A DNA stretch of 35,581 nt from an uncultured bacterium (GTDB lineage Bacteria > Bacillota > Clostridia > Lachnospirales > Lachnospiraceae): assembly GCA_905215405.1 (NCBI GenBank), contig CAJMQE010000037.1, positions 1 to 35,581 of the forward strand, read 5' to 3'. Positions 24,457 to 32,320 of the stretch are shown here, piece by piece (position 1 is the first letter of the stretch; the number at the start of each line of letters is the position of its first letter). The notes under the pieces are model-generated. The model made no database searches and was not told the DNA's origin. It saw nothing but the letters and a program-made list of their open reading frames with translations. The position numbers and the translations under genes were made by a program.

Positions 24457-26040
24457 TTAGAATGGATACCAAAATCCATTTTTAGCACCTTGAATACAAA
24501 GCCACATAGCAGATATTAAATCATCATGTGAACCTGTTACTGCATTCATAGAGCCATTATCCTGTGCAACAAATACTTTCATTTCCTCTAATAAGTTCCT
24601 GCTATTGATATGAATTAATCCTTTGTCAAACCATTCTCTAGCATCATTTACTGCAATAGATTTAGTTTTATTATTGGTATCAAAGCCAACATTCCAAACT
24701 GTACGATTAAATTCATCATAGGTTTTATATTTTGTCATATTCATATAATGTTTTTCATATCTCAAACGTTCTATAACTGAATGACCGCCACTTGCCTTTT
24801 CAATCGTTAATAATCCTTTATTATACCAATGACCAATACAATCAACTATATCAGCAAATTCATATGGTTTAATCTTATTATTATGAAATTCAGCACATTG
24901 TTTTCCATCCTTATTCATTATAAAAATAGTAGAATAATCACGTTTACCACCTAAACCTTCAGCAACATCAACTCCTAAATAATAACGTTCCCCCACTTTT
25001 GGGGAAACCCATACAGATAATGATTTATTCTGAACGTATTGACGTAATAAAGCAGGAATACCGACTATCTTATCAAGTGCTAATGGAATAACTTTATTTT
25101 CTACAATAGAACTAAGCACAGTGCATACTCGTTTATTATCAAATACACTTGATCCAGTAGCAACGAATGATTCTTGTGGTGTACTAGGAAATTCAATATG
25201 AAAAGCATCAATACCGCTGACAGAAATTTTATTTCTACGCCATATTGCCTGTTCAGGTGTCATACCCATTTTAGCAAGTTGTAATTCCTCTTCATCATAA
25301 TCATCTTCTGTAAGCATCTTTCCATTATGTTTTGCCTTATATTCCTTTACTGCCATATCATACTGTTTCTCAAATAAACTACGACCATTAATCCAATTAA
25401 AAAAGAATGGTTTAAAAGAGTTCTCACCATTCTGTGCTTGTAAAAATAATTCACTATATTTATTGAAACCATTGGAAGTAGATTCTATTACTACAGTAGC
25501 CGAAGATGATACTGCTTGTAAGATTGATTTTAATTGTGTATCTTGATTTTTCCAGAAAGAAAATTCTGAAAGATGAACAATTCCATTATATGTGGCACCT
25601 CTACCACAATCCTTGTTGCCTGCTGTCATACAAGTAATACTTGAACCGTTAGCAAAAGTTAATGCTTGTCTGTTATTAGTAAGTAATTCTGGTCTTAACC
25701 ACTCTGGTAACGAATAGAATTGTTGCTTCAACTTAGAAAAAATATCATTTGTACTACTTTGATTATGTGAAATTAATACGCAAGTAGCATTTTCATGGAT
25801 AATACACTCACGAATTGATAATGCCACTGTAATAGTGCTACAACCTAACTGCCTTGATTTACTGATAATATTCATATGTTCAAGATTATCAACTAATTCC
25901 TGTTGTTCACTTGTAGGAATAAATGGTATCAGATTACCTTCCTTATCAGCAATCTTTATAAATGTAGAAATCCATGCCACCTTATTATTATCATCCCATA
26001 AATATTCTAATTTTTTGAGATTTTGTTTACTTACTGCCAT
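24457..26040 (-). CDS. terL: Terminase large subunit
   Basis: A 527-residue DNA-packaging motor. Its ATPase domain (about 40-250) has a Walker A-like SKSRQLGCST at 60-69, a Walker B region IVHLSEFSFW at 154-163 with the catalytic Glu, and a coupling motif ESTSNGF at 186-192. Its RNase H-like nuclease domain (about 345-520) has D358 in LGVDVAEG and further acidic residues in SHDDLISAMW near 510. All key residues are present, so it is likely active. AGGTG lies before the ATG, five bases past the stop of the small-terminase candidate. Confidence 0.95.
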   Translation of the reverse strand: MAVSKQNLKKLEYLWDDNNKVAWISTFIKIADKEGNLIPFIPTSEQQELVDNLEHMNIISKSRQLGCSTITVALSIRECIIHENATCVLISHNQSSTNDIFSKLKQQFYSLPEWLRPELLTNNRQALTFANGSSITCMTAGNKDCGRGATYNGIVHLSEFSFWKNQDTQLKSILQAVSSSATVVIESTSNGFNKYSELFLQAQNGENSFKPFFFNWINGRSLFEKQYDMAVKEYKAKHNGKMLTEDDYDEEELQLAKMGMTPEQAIWRRNKISVSGIDAFHIEFPSTPQESFVATGSSVFDNKRVCTVLSSIVENKVIPLALDKIVGIPALLRQYVQNKSLSVWVSPKVGERYYLGVDVAEGLGGKRDYSTIFIMNKDGKQCAEFHNNKIKPYEFADIVDCIGHWYNKGLLTIEKASGGHSVIERLRYEKHYMNMTKYKTYDEFNRTVWNVGFDTNNKTKSIAVNDAREWFDKGLIHINSRNLLEEMKVFVAQDNGSMNAVTGSHDDLISAMWLCIQGAKNGFWYPF

Positions 26041-26044
26041 ACAA

Positions 26045-26488
26045 TCACCTACCCTTTTTCAAGGCAGGGATATTGATACCACTTAAAAAATCATTCAATT
26101 CATCATCCTTTTCATCAAAGAAATCACTGTTATGAAAACTCTCAACATATTTAGCAGCATTTACATCACCATCTAATGCCTTTTGAAACATTTTCTGATA
26201 TATTTGCATAGTATTAAATGTTTTCATATGCTTTAGATAAATCTGAATTGCTTTTTGTGTATCTTCCCTAGTAAGCCAGTTTTCTTTTGCAAATTGTTCT
26301 GTCTTGTATCCACCTGCTTTAGATTTAAAGTTCAAGTCACATTTGCATAGTTCTTCCCAAGCACAACGTTCACTTTTATCTGATAAATACCATTCGACAT
26401 ACTTTGCAATATAATAAGTTGTGACTTCTTGCATCTTCTGTAACACTGTTTTATAGGATAAATTATCATTTGATTTTTTATTTGCCAT
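26045..26488 (-). CDS. Probable terminase small subunit
   Basis: A 147-residue helical protein placed directly before the large terminase, which is the usual site of the small subunit that recognises the packaging start. It has the mixed helix pattern of such proteins (FAKENWLTREDTQKAIQIYLKHMK) and an acidic end (DEKDDELNDFL). Sequence motifs alone do not prove the family; the call rests on position and size. It overlaps the upstream gene by 11 bases, with AGGTG as ribosome site. Confidence 0.65.
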   Translation of the reverse strand: MANKKSNDNLSYKTVLQKMQEVTTYYIAKYVEWYLSDKSERCAWEELCKCDLNFKSKAGGYKTEQFAKENWLTREDTQKAIQIYLKHMKTFNTMQIYQKMFQKALDGDVNAAKYVESFHNSDFFDEKDDELNDFLSGINIPALKKGR

Positions 26489-26861
26489 TTGTATTCACCT
26501 CACAATTCAAGATATTTTCTGCATTTTCAATATGTTTATAAATTTCTTCTTCAATGGAATTATCAATAGTAACTTTAGTACTTTTTACATTACTTAAAAT
26601 TTTATATACATCTTCAATGATTTTATATTTTTCTGACAATCTGAATTTAATGATATTCTCTATTTCCTTTTCCTGATCTCTAAGAACCAATATATATAAT
26701 GAAATTTTATCATCATCATTATCTCTAATTGCCTGTTCGATTTTGTTTACAGTATCGAGATAACTTAAAAAAGTAACATCATTATCAATGTCCACAAAAT
26801 CATTAAATGTAGTTTTCTTTATTTCCTCATTGCTTTTTACTTCTCTTTTAAATAATTTCAT
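26478..26861 (-). CDS. Hypothetical protein before the terminase genes
   Basis: A 127-residue acidic, helix-rich protein (QAIRDNDDDKISLYILVLRDQEKEIENIIKF broken into several charged segments) that I do not recognise. It overlaps the small-terminase candidate by 11 bases, so the two are translated together. It is the first gene of the packaging operon. A strong G/C-only hairpin lies in its leader. Confidence 0.65.
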   Translation of the reverse strand: MKLFKREVKSNEEIKKTTFNDFVDIDNDVTFLSYLDTVNKIEQAIRDNDDDKISLYILVLRDQEKEIENIIKFRLSEKYKIIEDVYKILSNVKSTKVTIDNSIEEEIYKHIENAENILNCEVNTNGK

Positions 26862-26894
26862 AATATAATCCTCACTTTCTGTTGTTTAATAGTA

Positions 26895-26919
26895 AGGGGG
26901 GTTTAATATAACTCCCCCT
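26895..26919. promoter_or_regulatory. Hairpin in the packaging-operon leader
   Basis: AGGGGG pairs with CCCCCT across a 13-base A+T-rich loop, 34 bases upstream of the first gene of the terminase operon. The minus-strand side has no T run, so it is probably not a simple terminator. Confidence 0.45.
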
Positions 26920-26959
26920 CATTAATTTAATTACCATTTTTTTAGCATTAAAAGTCTGT

Positions 26960-27093
26960 AACCCTAGTGTTTATCAGTGTTGTAGCGATTAACTGAAAAG
27001 CAATACTGATAAAGAAGATTATATATATCTTCTTCTATTAGTATTGCAATCCAGTTATACCTCTTAACCCTAGTAAATATCAGTGTTTCAAGC
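26960..27093. repeat. Direct repeats flanking a 68-bp inverted repeat
   Basis: AACCCTAGT-N3-TATCAGTGTT occurs at 26960-26981 and 27066-27087, each followed a few bases on by GCG. Between them (26990-27057) lies a compound inverted repeat with matching arms TAACTG/CAGTTA, GCAATACT/AGTATTGC and AGAAGA/TCTTCT around an A+T-only centre. It lies between the primase and terminase genes. Candidate uses are a second origin site, a packaging site or a leader structure. Confidence 0.7.
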
Positions 27094-27096
27094 GTT

Positions 27097-28974
27097 TTAG
27101 TTTAAATTTTTTACAATTACAAATGATTGATAAGGTATATTATTTGGTAAATTATATTTATTCTTATTGGCTTTACTTGCTCTAAGTTTAATTAGTCCAT
27201 AAAGGTCTAATATTTCTTGTATTGAACGTTTCCATTGAATTTCTGTTTGTCCTTTACCACGAATATCTCTTTCAAGAATATATCCTTTTTCTTCTATGGA
27301 AATTAATAATTTTTCGCTCAATTTCATAGTTAATTTATCTGATTTTTTACTTGTTCCTTTAGCATTTTCATATCTGTACTGGGGGAATACCTTGTCAGCC
27401 AATTCTGTACCAAAAGTACGCAGTACATATTCTCTGCTTAATCCTTTAAGAGAAATATTGTTATCGATTAATATTTTTGCAATTTCCTCCGAATCATCAA
27501 GCGTATTTACTCCATATTCAGAAAACTGGTAGAAATTTGTTAATTTCTTAAAGCCATATTTTGCAGAAATATGTTTTGCTTTATTCAGTTCATCAAGGGG
27601 GATGCAATTCAACTCCACTTTATCAAGCATATTTAATAGCGTGAATAATGTAATTGATTGAGATAAAGTTATTCTTTTATTAGGATTAATGTTGCATATT
27701 TCCATTAATACATTGTAACTTCCAAAAAATAATGCCCTATTATCGTATTGCATATTATCAGATATGTGTTGTGTAAAATAAATCAACATTTTTTGTATAT
27801 GTAGTTTTCTAGTACGAATTAACTTAGCAATATGAGGAAACTGTACTTTAAATTCTTCTGTATCAAGATAATTTGCACTATCAATCATTAATTGCTTTTG
27901 TTCTAATACCCAATCTGATTGAACCAACTCAATATTGTATACTTTTTTAATAAAATTGATTGATTCATGGCGTTTACAATGTGCTAATTCTTCCACTAAT
28001 CCGATAATCGTTCTTGATTTATTACAACCAAAACATTTATATACTTGCGTTCCGTTATCTGTTACATAAATATGAGCGGATGGTGAATTATCATTGTGTT
28101 TAGGTAAAATACAATTAATAAATTGTCCTTCTTCAATTCCTAGAAATGAATGCATATCTATCTGATTAATATACTCATATACCTCATTTTCACTATGTAA
28201 TTTGACACTACTGAAAGGGGTAACTGATAGAATAAGATTATTAATATCTTTTTTATCAGTTACCATTTTGAGTGAACCTATCAAACTCTTTAGTTTATCA
28301 ACATCTAACGATTTAATAGCATCAATATTTTGCATATAATCAGTATTAACAGGTAAACTCTTTCCCTCTGATTTACTCTTAGTTTCACTTACAACAGACT
28401 TCTTTTTACTAAGCCGATTTTTAGGTTGAGCAATCGCATATTCATCCTTATAATACTGATTGATAATATCATCTGCATTAATTCGTACATCATAATTCGG
28501 TTGAATAGGAGATTTTCCTTTACCACCATAAAATATTCTGGTTGGATCAAAAGTAACCTTATCTGATTTATCAAAAGTATTAATCAATGTGATTTGTAAC
28601 TTATTTCTCTTTTCCACATCTGTTATAACTTCATCTGTGACAAATACTAATCTAAAATGATGTTCTTGCTCTGAATGGCTAAAAGAAGTATATCCGAATA
28701 CTGGTATAATTCCTAACGTATTGCAATTCTGCAATTCCTTTTCTATTGTAGTATCATGGTCGAAGTCAAGTGCAAATACATTTTGGCTAATCCAATCAAC
28801 AGATTTAGTGCCATTTAATAATGCAGGTTTACAAGTCATACCATTACATAATCCAATTGCTAAATCCTCAATCTCTATTTCAGTTTGACAAATTCTTTTT
28901 TGTACTCCACCTGTTTCATATCCTGTTGGCTTATTGTCGAATTTTTTCTTATCTAACATCAATTTTACTTTCAT
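27097..28974 (-). CDS. AEP-type primase with CHC2-like zinc finger
   Basis: A 625-residue replication protein. The N-terminal part (about 1-180) fits the archaeo-eukaryotic primase fold: the DxD metal motif in FALDFDHD (D70, D72), and TSFSHS with H100 followed by HHFRLVF. Next is a DnaG-like zinc finger (about 285-325; C288, H293, C314, C317, with NSPS between), then a helical region and a C-terminal winged-helix-like segment (about 545-610). No Walker motifs are seen, so there is no helicase. It should prime or start replication of the excised element. AAAGGAG precedes the ATG. A terminator upstream isolates it. Confidence 0.8.
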   Translation of the reverse strand: MKVKLMLDKKKFDNKPTGYETGGVQKRICQTEIEIEDLAIGLCNGMTCKPALLNGTKSVDWISQNVFALDFDHDTTIEKELQNCNTLGIIPVFGYTSFSHSEQEHHFRLVFVTDEVITDVEKRNKLQITLINTFDKSDKVTFDPTRIFYGGKGKSPIQPNYDVRINADDIINQYYKDEYAIAQPKNRLSKKKSVVSETKSKSEGKSLPVNTDYMQNIDAIKSLDVDKLKSLIGSLKMVTDKKDINNLILSVTPFSSVKLHSENEVYEYINQIDMHSFLGIEEGQFINCILPKHNDNSPSAHIYVTDNGTQVYKCFGCNKSRTIIGLVEELAHCKRHESINFIKKVYNIELVQSDWVLEQKQLMIDSANYLDTEEFKVQFPHIAKLIRTRKLHIQKMLIYFTQHISDNMQYDNRALFFGSYNVLMEICNINPNKRITLSQSITLFTLLNMLDKVELNCIPLDELNKAKHISAKYGFKKLTNFYQFSEYGVNTLDDSEEIAKILIDNNISLKGLSREYVLRTFGTELADKVFPQYRYENAKGTSKKSDKLTMKLSEKLLISIEEKGYILERDIRGKGQTEIQWKRSIQEILDLYGLIKLRASKANKNKYNLPNNIPYQSFVIVKNLN

Positions 28975-29003
28975 AATAATCTCCTTTTGTGTGTTTTTTG
29001 CAA

Positions 29004-29033
29004 CAAAAAAAGCACGTCAAATTTGACGCACCT
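29004..29033 (-). terminator. Terminator upstream of the primase gene
   Basis: GCGTC / GACG(T)GC stem around AAATTT, followed on the minus strand by seven T. It ends the transcript of the small genes to the right. Confidence 0.75.
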
Positions 29034-29100
29034 TGAAAGTTGTATGGTATGAACGCTATGTTCACACCTTAATGGGTTATTAATAAGTGGGATTTCCCAA

Positions 29101-29244
29101 CTATTTTTTATATGTAATCTCTGCTAAAACCTTTTCTATATCGTTTTCAACTCTAAATACAAATACAGATTTTTGTGGCATTTCCTTATCTGGTTTCACA
29201 TAGGAATTAACAATAAAGGTGAATAGCAATGCAAAATTACACAT
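29101..29244 (-). CDS. Small protein, 47 residues
   Basis: An open frame of 47 codons from ATG at 29244 to TAG, with AAGGTGAG six bases upstream. It starts with a short hydrophobic stretch (NFALLFTFIV) followed by a charged region ending EITYKK. No family recognised. It lies between a 159-residue gene and the terminator before primase, where a gene would be expected. Confidence 0.5.
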   Translation of the reverse strand: MCNFALLFTFIVNSYVKPDKEMPQKSVFVFRVENDIEKVLAEITYKK

Positions 29245-29307
29245 AATCTACTCACCTTCCCTTCTGTCCTAAGACGTTATTTTTAAAATTGTTAATAGTT
29301 ACATTTA

Positions 29308-29784
29308 TTATCCATTGTGATCTGATACATCATAATAAGCCCAGTCAAGTACATCATCTGGAATCCATTCTCCACCATCAATCCATGATTCTGCGAGTTC
29401 AATTGCATAATTGTATGCATTTTCTTCAACTTCTTCATAATCAATTAAATCTTCGGTATCTACTTCTTCCCCAAACATACCCTCAAGATCATTAATCATT
29501 TCTGCTTCAAAAGATGCTTTTTGATATGCTTCATCATATGCACGTTGATAGCAGTCACCATATTCTGCATCTTGTTGGTCTAGTCCAAATTCACCAACAA
29601 TATCATCCGGACTTGAATCAGCATTAATTATATTTCCAAATGTAATAGCACCATATCCACCAGCAAAACCGCCTCTTGCTTTATTGAATCTATTGGCTTC
29701 AATCCAACCTTTACCTGGGTTTTTACCAGATACAATTCCACTTGATTTTTTACCACCACCAAATATTTTGCTGAATAATCCCAT
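29308..29784 (-). CDS. Hypothetical acidic protein
   Basis: A 158-residue protein with a basic, Gly/Lys-rich N terminus (MGLFSKIFGGGKK) and a strongly acidic remainder (many Glu/Asp, with EEVDTEDLIDYEEVEEN). The N terminus could bind membrane or nucleic acid. The start at 29784 is preferred over a GTG nine bases upstream because AGGTG sits six bases before this ATG. It follows the XRE-type gene directly and is probably co-translated with it. Function unknown. Confidence 0.65.
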   Translation of the reverse strand: MGLFSKIFGGGKKSSGIVSGKNPGKGWIEANRFNKARGGFAGGYGAITFGNIINADSSPDDIVGEFGLDQQDAEYGDCYQRAYDEAYQKASFEAEMINDLEGMFGEEVDTEDLIDYEEVEENAYNYAIELAESWIDGGEWIPDDVLDWAYYDVSDHNG

Positions 29785-29793
29785 AAGAATCAC

Positions 29794-30051
29794 CTACTTT
29801 TTATCAGATATATTTTGGGGTTTAGGAGTTGTATTTTTCTTGACACCTTGCTTATTCGCTCTAGGCTTTAATGGTTTACCAACTCCGTAGCAACAATTTA
29901 TCCATGCATCATATACTTCTTTTGATGGTTTAAATTGATTGTGTTCAATCATTCCAACATATCGCTCTGAAATATCACACCATTCAGACATTTTTACTTG
30001 TGTAATACCATGTGTATAACGCAAGAATTTTAATTTTTCACCACTAAGCAT
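29794..30051 (-). CDS. XRE-family helix-turn-helix protein
   Basis: An 85-residue DNA-binding protein. Residues about 4-55 form a Cro/CI-type helix-turn-helix (KLKFLRYTHGITQVKMSEWCDISERYVGMIE in pattern), followed by a basic lysine-rich tail. It is the only recognisable regulator in the element. It lies downstream of the capsid gene rather than near the integrase, with AAGGAG nine bases before the ATG. It may be a repressor, an activator of late genes or a satellite-type derepression target; the sequence does not decide. Confidence 0.8.
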   Translation of the reverse strand: MLSGEKLKFLRYTHGITQVKMSEWCDISERYVGMIEHNQFKPSKEVYDAWINCCYGVGKPLKPRANKQGVKKNTTPKPQNISDKK

Positions 30052-30080
30052 TGTTTAAGTCTCCTTTTTTTTTGAATAAT

Positions 30081-30107
30081 GGGCATACCGCAAAACGCAG
30101 TACACCC
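30081..30107. promoter_or_regulatory. Strong hairpin between capsid and XRE genes
   Basis: On the minus strand GGGTGTACTGC pairs along its full 11 bases with GCGGTATGCCC (G-U pairs allowed) around a GTTTT-type loop. It is followed by ATTATTC, so termination would be weak. It could reduce read-through from capsid into the XRE gene or protect the capsid mRNA end. Confidence 0.55.
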
Positions 30108-30124
30108 ACCATTTATGTATCTAA

Positions 30125-30967
30125 TTAAAGTACAGTTTTTGCATAAACTACTGCTTCATCATCAATTAATGCCATAGCATAGAACTGTGAGCAGTAAATA
30201 GTTGTCTGTCTTAAAGATGCATCTCTCTCTGTTTCTGGAAATGGTACTTCTTTAGGAATTAAACCGATTGCACCCTTTTTCATTACAAGGATAAATCCTT
30301 CTGTATTAGTGCTATCATATAATCTGTCAGACAAAATTACTGGAATATCAAGGAAATATCCAATGCAACCGTTAACTGCAATACCATTGCCATCTGTGGT
30401 CATTGTCTTTTCTTTAGATACAAACATATCCATTGTATAGAAAGATGGAGCAAAGTTAGAATGAATAACGATTGCATCAAAATCAGCAGAATCCCTATCA
30501 TCTCCATACAATCCTAAAATCTCAATCATTTCTTCCTGTGTTACCTTATTCTTAGTTGCAATCTGTTTCTTTAGTGGAGAAGCCAGACACTCTTTAATAG
30601 CATCTGTATCATATTTTCTAGCAATAGATACTGCCTGCTGTCCTGCTACTTCATTAATAGCATTGCCTAATTCAACTTCATTATCATAATCAGCAACTTT
30701 AACTGCTGGTGCAGCGATTGCCTTGATTGTTGCAGTAGTGCTTGTCTGTGTCATCTGTGTGCTTACCATTGGAGTATTCATTGCCCAATCAGTTGCATCA
30801 CCGATATAACCCCATTTAGGCATAGTGAGAGTTTCTCCCTCTTTACCCTGTAAATCACCTAATACCTTTGCAAACTGTGCTACCTTTGTCTTTCCTGCGA
30901 TTTTCTCTCTTACTAATTCTGCGTACACTTCTGGTACGATTACATTTTTATTAATTGTATTTGCCAT
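30125..30967 (-). CDS. Major capsid protein (HK97 fold, N4-gp56-like)
   Basis: A 280-residue head protein. Features are the N-terminal arm (NKNVIVPEVYAELVREKIAG), the segment TLTMPKWGYIGDA, the AIAAPAVKVADYDNEVELGN spine-like region, FDAIVIHSNFAPSFYTMDMF and the closing DEAVVYAKTVL, typical of the N4-gp56 capsid group in Firmicute phages. There is no fused protease, and none is nearby. It is preceded by a holin-like gene (gap 13) and a scaffold gene. AAAGGTG precedes the ATG. Confidence 0.9.
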   Translation of the reverse strand: MANTINKNVIVPEVYAELVREKIAGKTKVAQFAKVLGDLQGKEGETLTMPKWGYIGDATDWAMNTPMVSTQMTQTSTTATIKAIAAPAVKVADYDNEVELGNAINEVAGQQAVSIARKYDTDAIKECLASPLKKQIATKNKVTQEEMIEILGLYGDDRDSADFDAIVIHSNFAPSFYTMDMFVSKEKTMTTDGNGIAVNGCIGYFLDIPVILSDRLYDSTNTEGFILVMKKGAIGLIPKEVPFPETERDASLRQTTIYCSQFYAMALIDDEAVVYAKTVL

Positions 30968-30980
30968 TATATTTCACCTT

Positions 30981-31262
30981 TTAACCTTTCATATTGTTTT
31001 TGATTACTGTTACATCCGACTTAATATCTTCAAGGTCAGATTTATAAGTATTTAATATTTCTACAAATTGACTATTGGTCTGCGTTAATTTCTCATTTAC
31101 TTCTTGTGCCTTATCAATAAAGGTATATAATTTTTCTTCTCTCACTTTGTTTTGTTCCTGTGATTGATTCCAAATTGTAAATACAAACCAACCTAGTGCT
31201 ACTACACAAAAGATAGGAAATCCTAACTGTGTAATCATTGTTTGGATAACACCAACATCCAT
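30981..31262 (-). CDS. BhlA/UviB-like holin
   Basis: A 93-residue protein with one N-terminal membrane helix (about 10-32, FPIFCVVALGWFVFTIW) and a charged coiled-coil tail (REEKLYTFIDKAQEVNEKL), the layout of BhlA/UviB holin-like proteins. It would permeabilise the membrane at release. No endolysin gene is present in the element. It sits between scaffold and capsid genes, an unusual place for a holin, so a role in head assembly at the membrane cannot be excluded. Confidence 0.7.
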   Translation of the reverse strand: MDVGVIQTMITQLGFPIFCVVALGWFVFTIWNQSQEQNKVREEKLYTFIDKAQEVNEKLTQTNSQFVEILNTYKSDLEDIKSDVTVIKNNMKG

Positions 31263-31288
31263 TAATTTTCACCCACCCTTTCTGCAAT

Positions 31289-31315
31289 AAAAAAGACCTC
31301 TCGAATTGAGAAGTC
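31289..31315 (-). terminator. Terminator between scaffold and holin genes
   Basis: GACTTCTC / GAGAGGTC stem with a 5-base loop and six T on the minus strand, directly after the scaffold stop. It would make scaffold more abundant than the downstream capsid unless read through. Confidence 0.75.
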
Positions 31316-31321
31316 ACATTA

Positions 31322-31813
31322 TTAATTGCTTAATGCTTTATAAAGTTCAGGATTCTCTTGAAAAAGTTTGGCACGTTCACCATACGACATCTTTTTGAAG
31401 TCACTTTTTGTAAGTCCTTTATTTGTGGTGTGATTACTTGGTTTATTTCCAGAGTTGAGAAAGTAGTTACCTATTGTTGTACCTACCTCGTCAATGGATT
31501 TATCAATATCATCACCAACATTGAGATATTTTGCTAACTCTTTTGGAAGTCCTTTAGCAGATAATTTATCCGCAATCGTCATTGCTTTTTCCTTTTCTGC
31601 AATTGTTTTTTCCTTTGCTTCAAGATTAGCAATTCTTTCCTCTAATGCTTTTTCACTAGCGGATTTTTCCGTTGGTTTAAACTTTGCAAGTTCATCATTC
31701 ACGGTTTTAAGTTTCGTACTATAATCAGTCCTTACCTTATCCGTTTCTGATTGCACATACTTCTGTATATTTGCAAGTTGTTCCTCCGATAAATTTAATT
31801 CATTTAATTCCAT
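31322..31813 (-). CDS. Capsid scaffolding protein (DUF4355/GP20-like)
   Basis: A 163-residue protein dominated by a coiled coil (about 15-85; ALEERIANLEAKEKTIAEKEK) with a small basic C-terminal domain (about 130-163; SDFKKMSYGERAKLFQENPELY) that would bind the capsid protein. This is the usual shape of scaffolds encoded just before N4-gp56-type capsids. AAGGAG precedes the ATG. There is no protease domain. Confidence 0.82.
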   Translation of the reverse strand: MELNELNLSEEQLANIQKYVQSETDKVRTDYSTKLKTVNDELAKFKPTEKSASEKALEERIANLEAKEKTIAEKEKAMTIADKLSAKGLPKELAKYLNVGDDIDKSIDEVGTTIGNYFLNSGNKPSNHTTNKGLTKSDFKKMSYGERAKLFQENPELYKALSN

Positions 31814-31903
31814 TTGTTACTCCTTTTCCTAGTTGCTATAATCTGCCCCTTGAATTTAAGGTTCAGACATTTGCCCCTAATAAAATATGTTGATAGTTAT
31901 ATA

Positions 31904-31933
31904 TAAAAAGAGTACACGAAATTTCATGCACCC
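31904..31933 (-). terminator. Terminator upstream of the scaffold gene
   Basis: A 12-bp stem (AAA plus nine mixed pairs including G-U) followed on the minus strand by TTTTTATA. It ends transcription coming from the zinc-ribbon gene and implies a separate start for scaffold. Confidence 0.7.
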
Positions 31934-31972
31934 TAGTTATTAAAATTAGTATAAAAAGTTAAGAAATCAGTA

Positions 31973-32001
31973 TTGACAGATTTGTAATTATGATATATAG
32001 T
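31973..32001 (+). promoter_or_regulatory. Plus-strand promoter inside the element
   Basis: -35 TTGACA (31973-31978), 17-bp spacer, -10 TATAGT (31996-32001). It points against all the protein genes and into a 300-base region without a supported gene. Confidence 0.75.
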
Positions 32002-32007
32002 GAATTT

Positions 32008-32310
32008 ATACAAAATATTAAAAGTGGAATAGTGTGTTGAAAAGTGCAACAAAAAAATAAAGTTGCACAAACCATTACCACTCTCTTACACTAAATCCGA
32101 ATAGGATTGGAATAAGTAGTTTTAATAGTTTAATATAATTGTTAATATAAAAAATGGAAGTATTGACTCTGAAACCGATATGTTTGTAGATTTAGTGAGA
32201 GTATGCTTCCATAGTAGACGAACTATTTTTCAAAAAATGGGCATTTTCCAAAGTTATTTAATTGCTACAAGCCAGTAATAGCAAGGCTTTCAAGGATTTT
32301 AACTTTTAAA
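32008..32310 (+). ncRNA. Candidate structured non-coding RNA
   Basis: Predicted transcript from the promoter at 31973-32001. Pairings seen by eye: GTGCAAC (32044) with GTTGCAC (32062); TAGTGT (32030) with ACACTA (32088); AATCC (32094) with GGATT (32104); a nested stem TGGAAG/CTTCCA, ACTCT/AGAGT, AAAC/GTTT (32155-32211); and a closing helix TTAAAAGT (32018) with ACTTTTAA (32302). AAGCC/GGCTT before a T-rich stretch may end it. No coding frame with a ribosome site is present. It is antisense to nothing and matches no class I know. Confidence 0.5.
32259..32270 (-). promoter_or_regulatory. TTGTAGCAATTA motif
   Basis: One of three near-identical 12-base sites. The others are TTGTAGCGATTA at 32601-32612 on the same strand and at 26980-26991 on the plus strand. 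The shorter core TTGTAGC also occurs at 32714 and 34134 in the 40-bp repeats. Occurrence on both strands suggests a DNA-binding site. Confidence 0.45.
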
Positions 32311-32320
32311 TTGCGACACC

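Noticed and set aside
24276..24488. Small gene between large terminase and portal
   Set aside because: It overlaps the terminase end, passes through a terminator-like hairpin and has no ribosome site.
31114..31317. 67-codon frame overlapping the holin-like gene
   Set aside because: Same strand, different frame, through a terminator; the holin-like frame has the better composition.
32180..32281. 33-codon plus-strand frame inside the candidate ncRNA
   Set aside because: Starts at an ATG near 32180 but has no ribosome site, and it overlaps the strongest stem-loop.
32008..32310. Retron-type RNA
   Set aside because: No reverse transcriptase gene is anywhere in the element, so the structured region is not called a retron.
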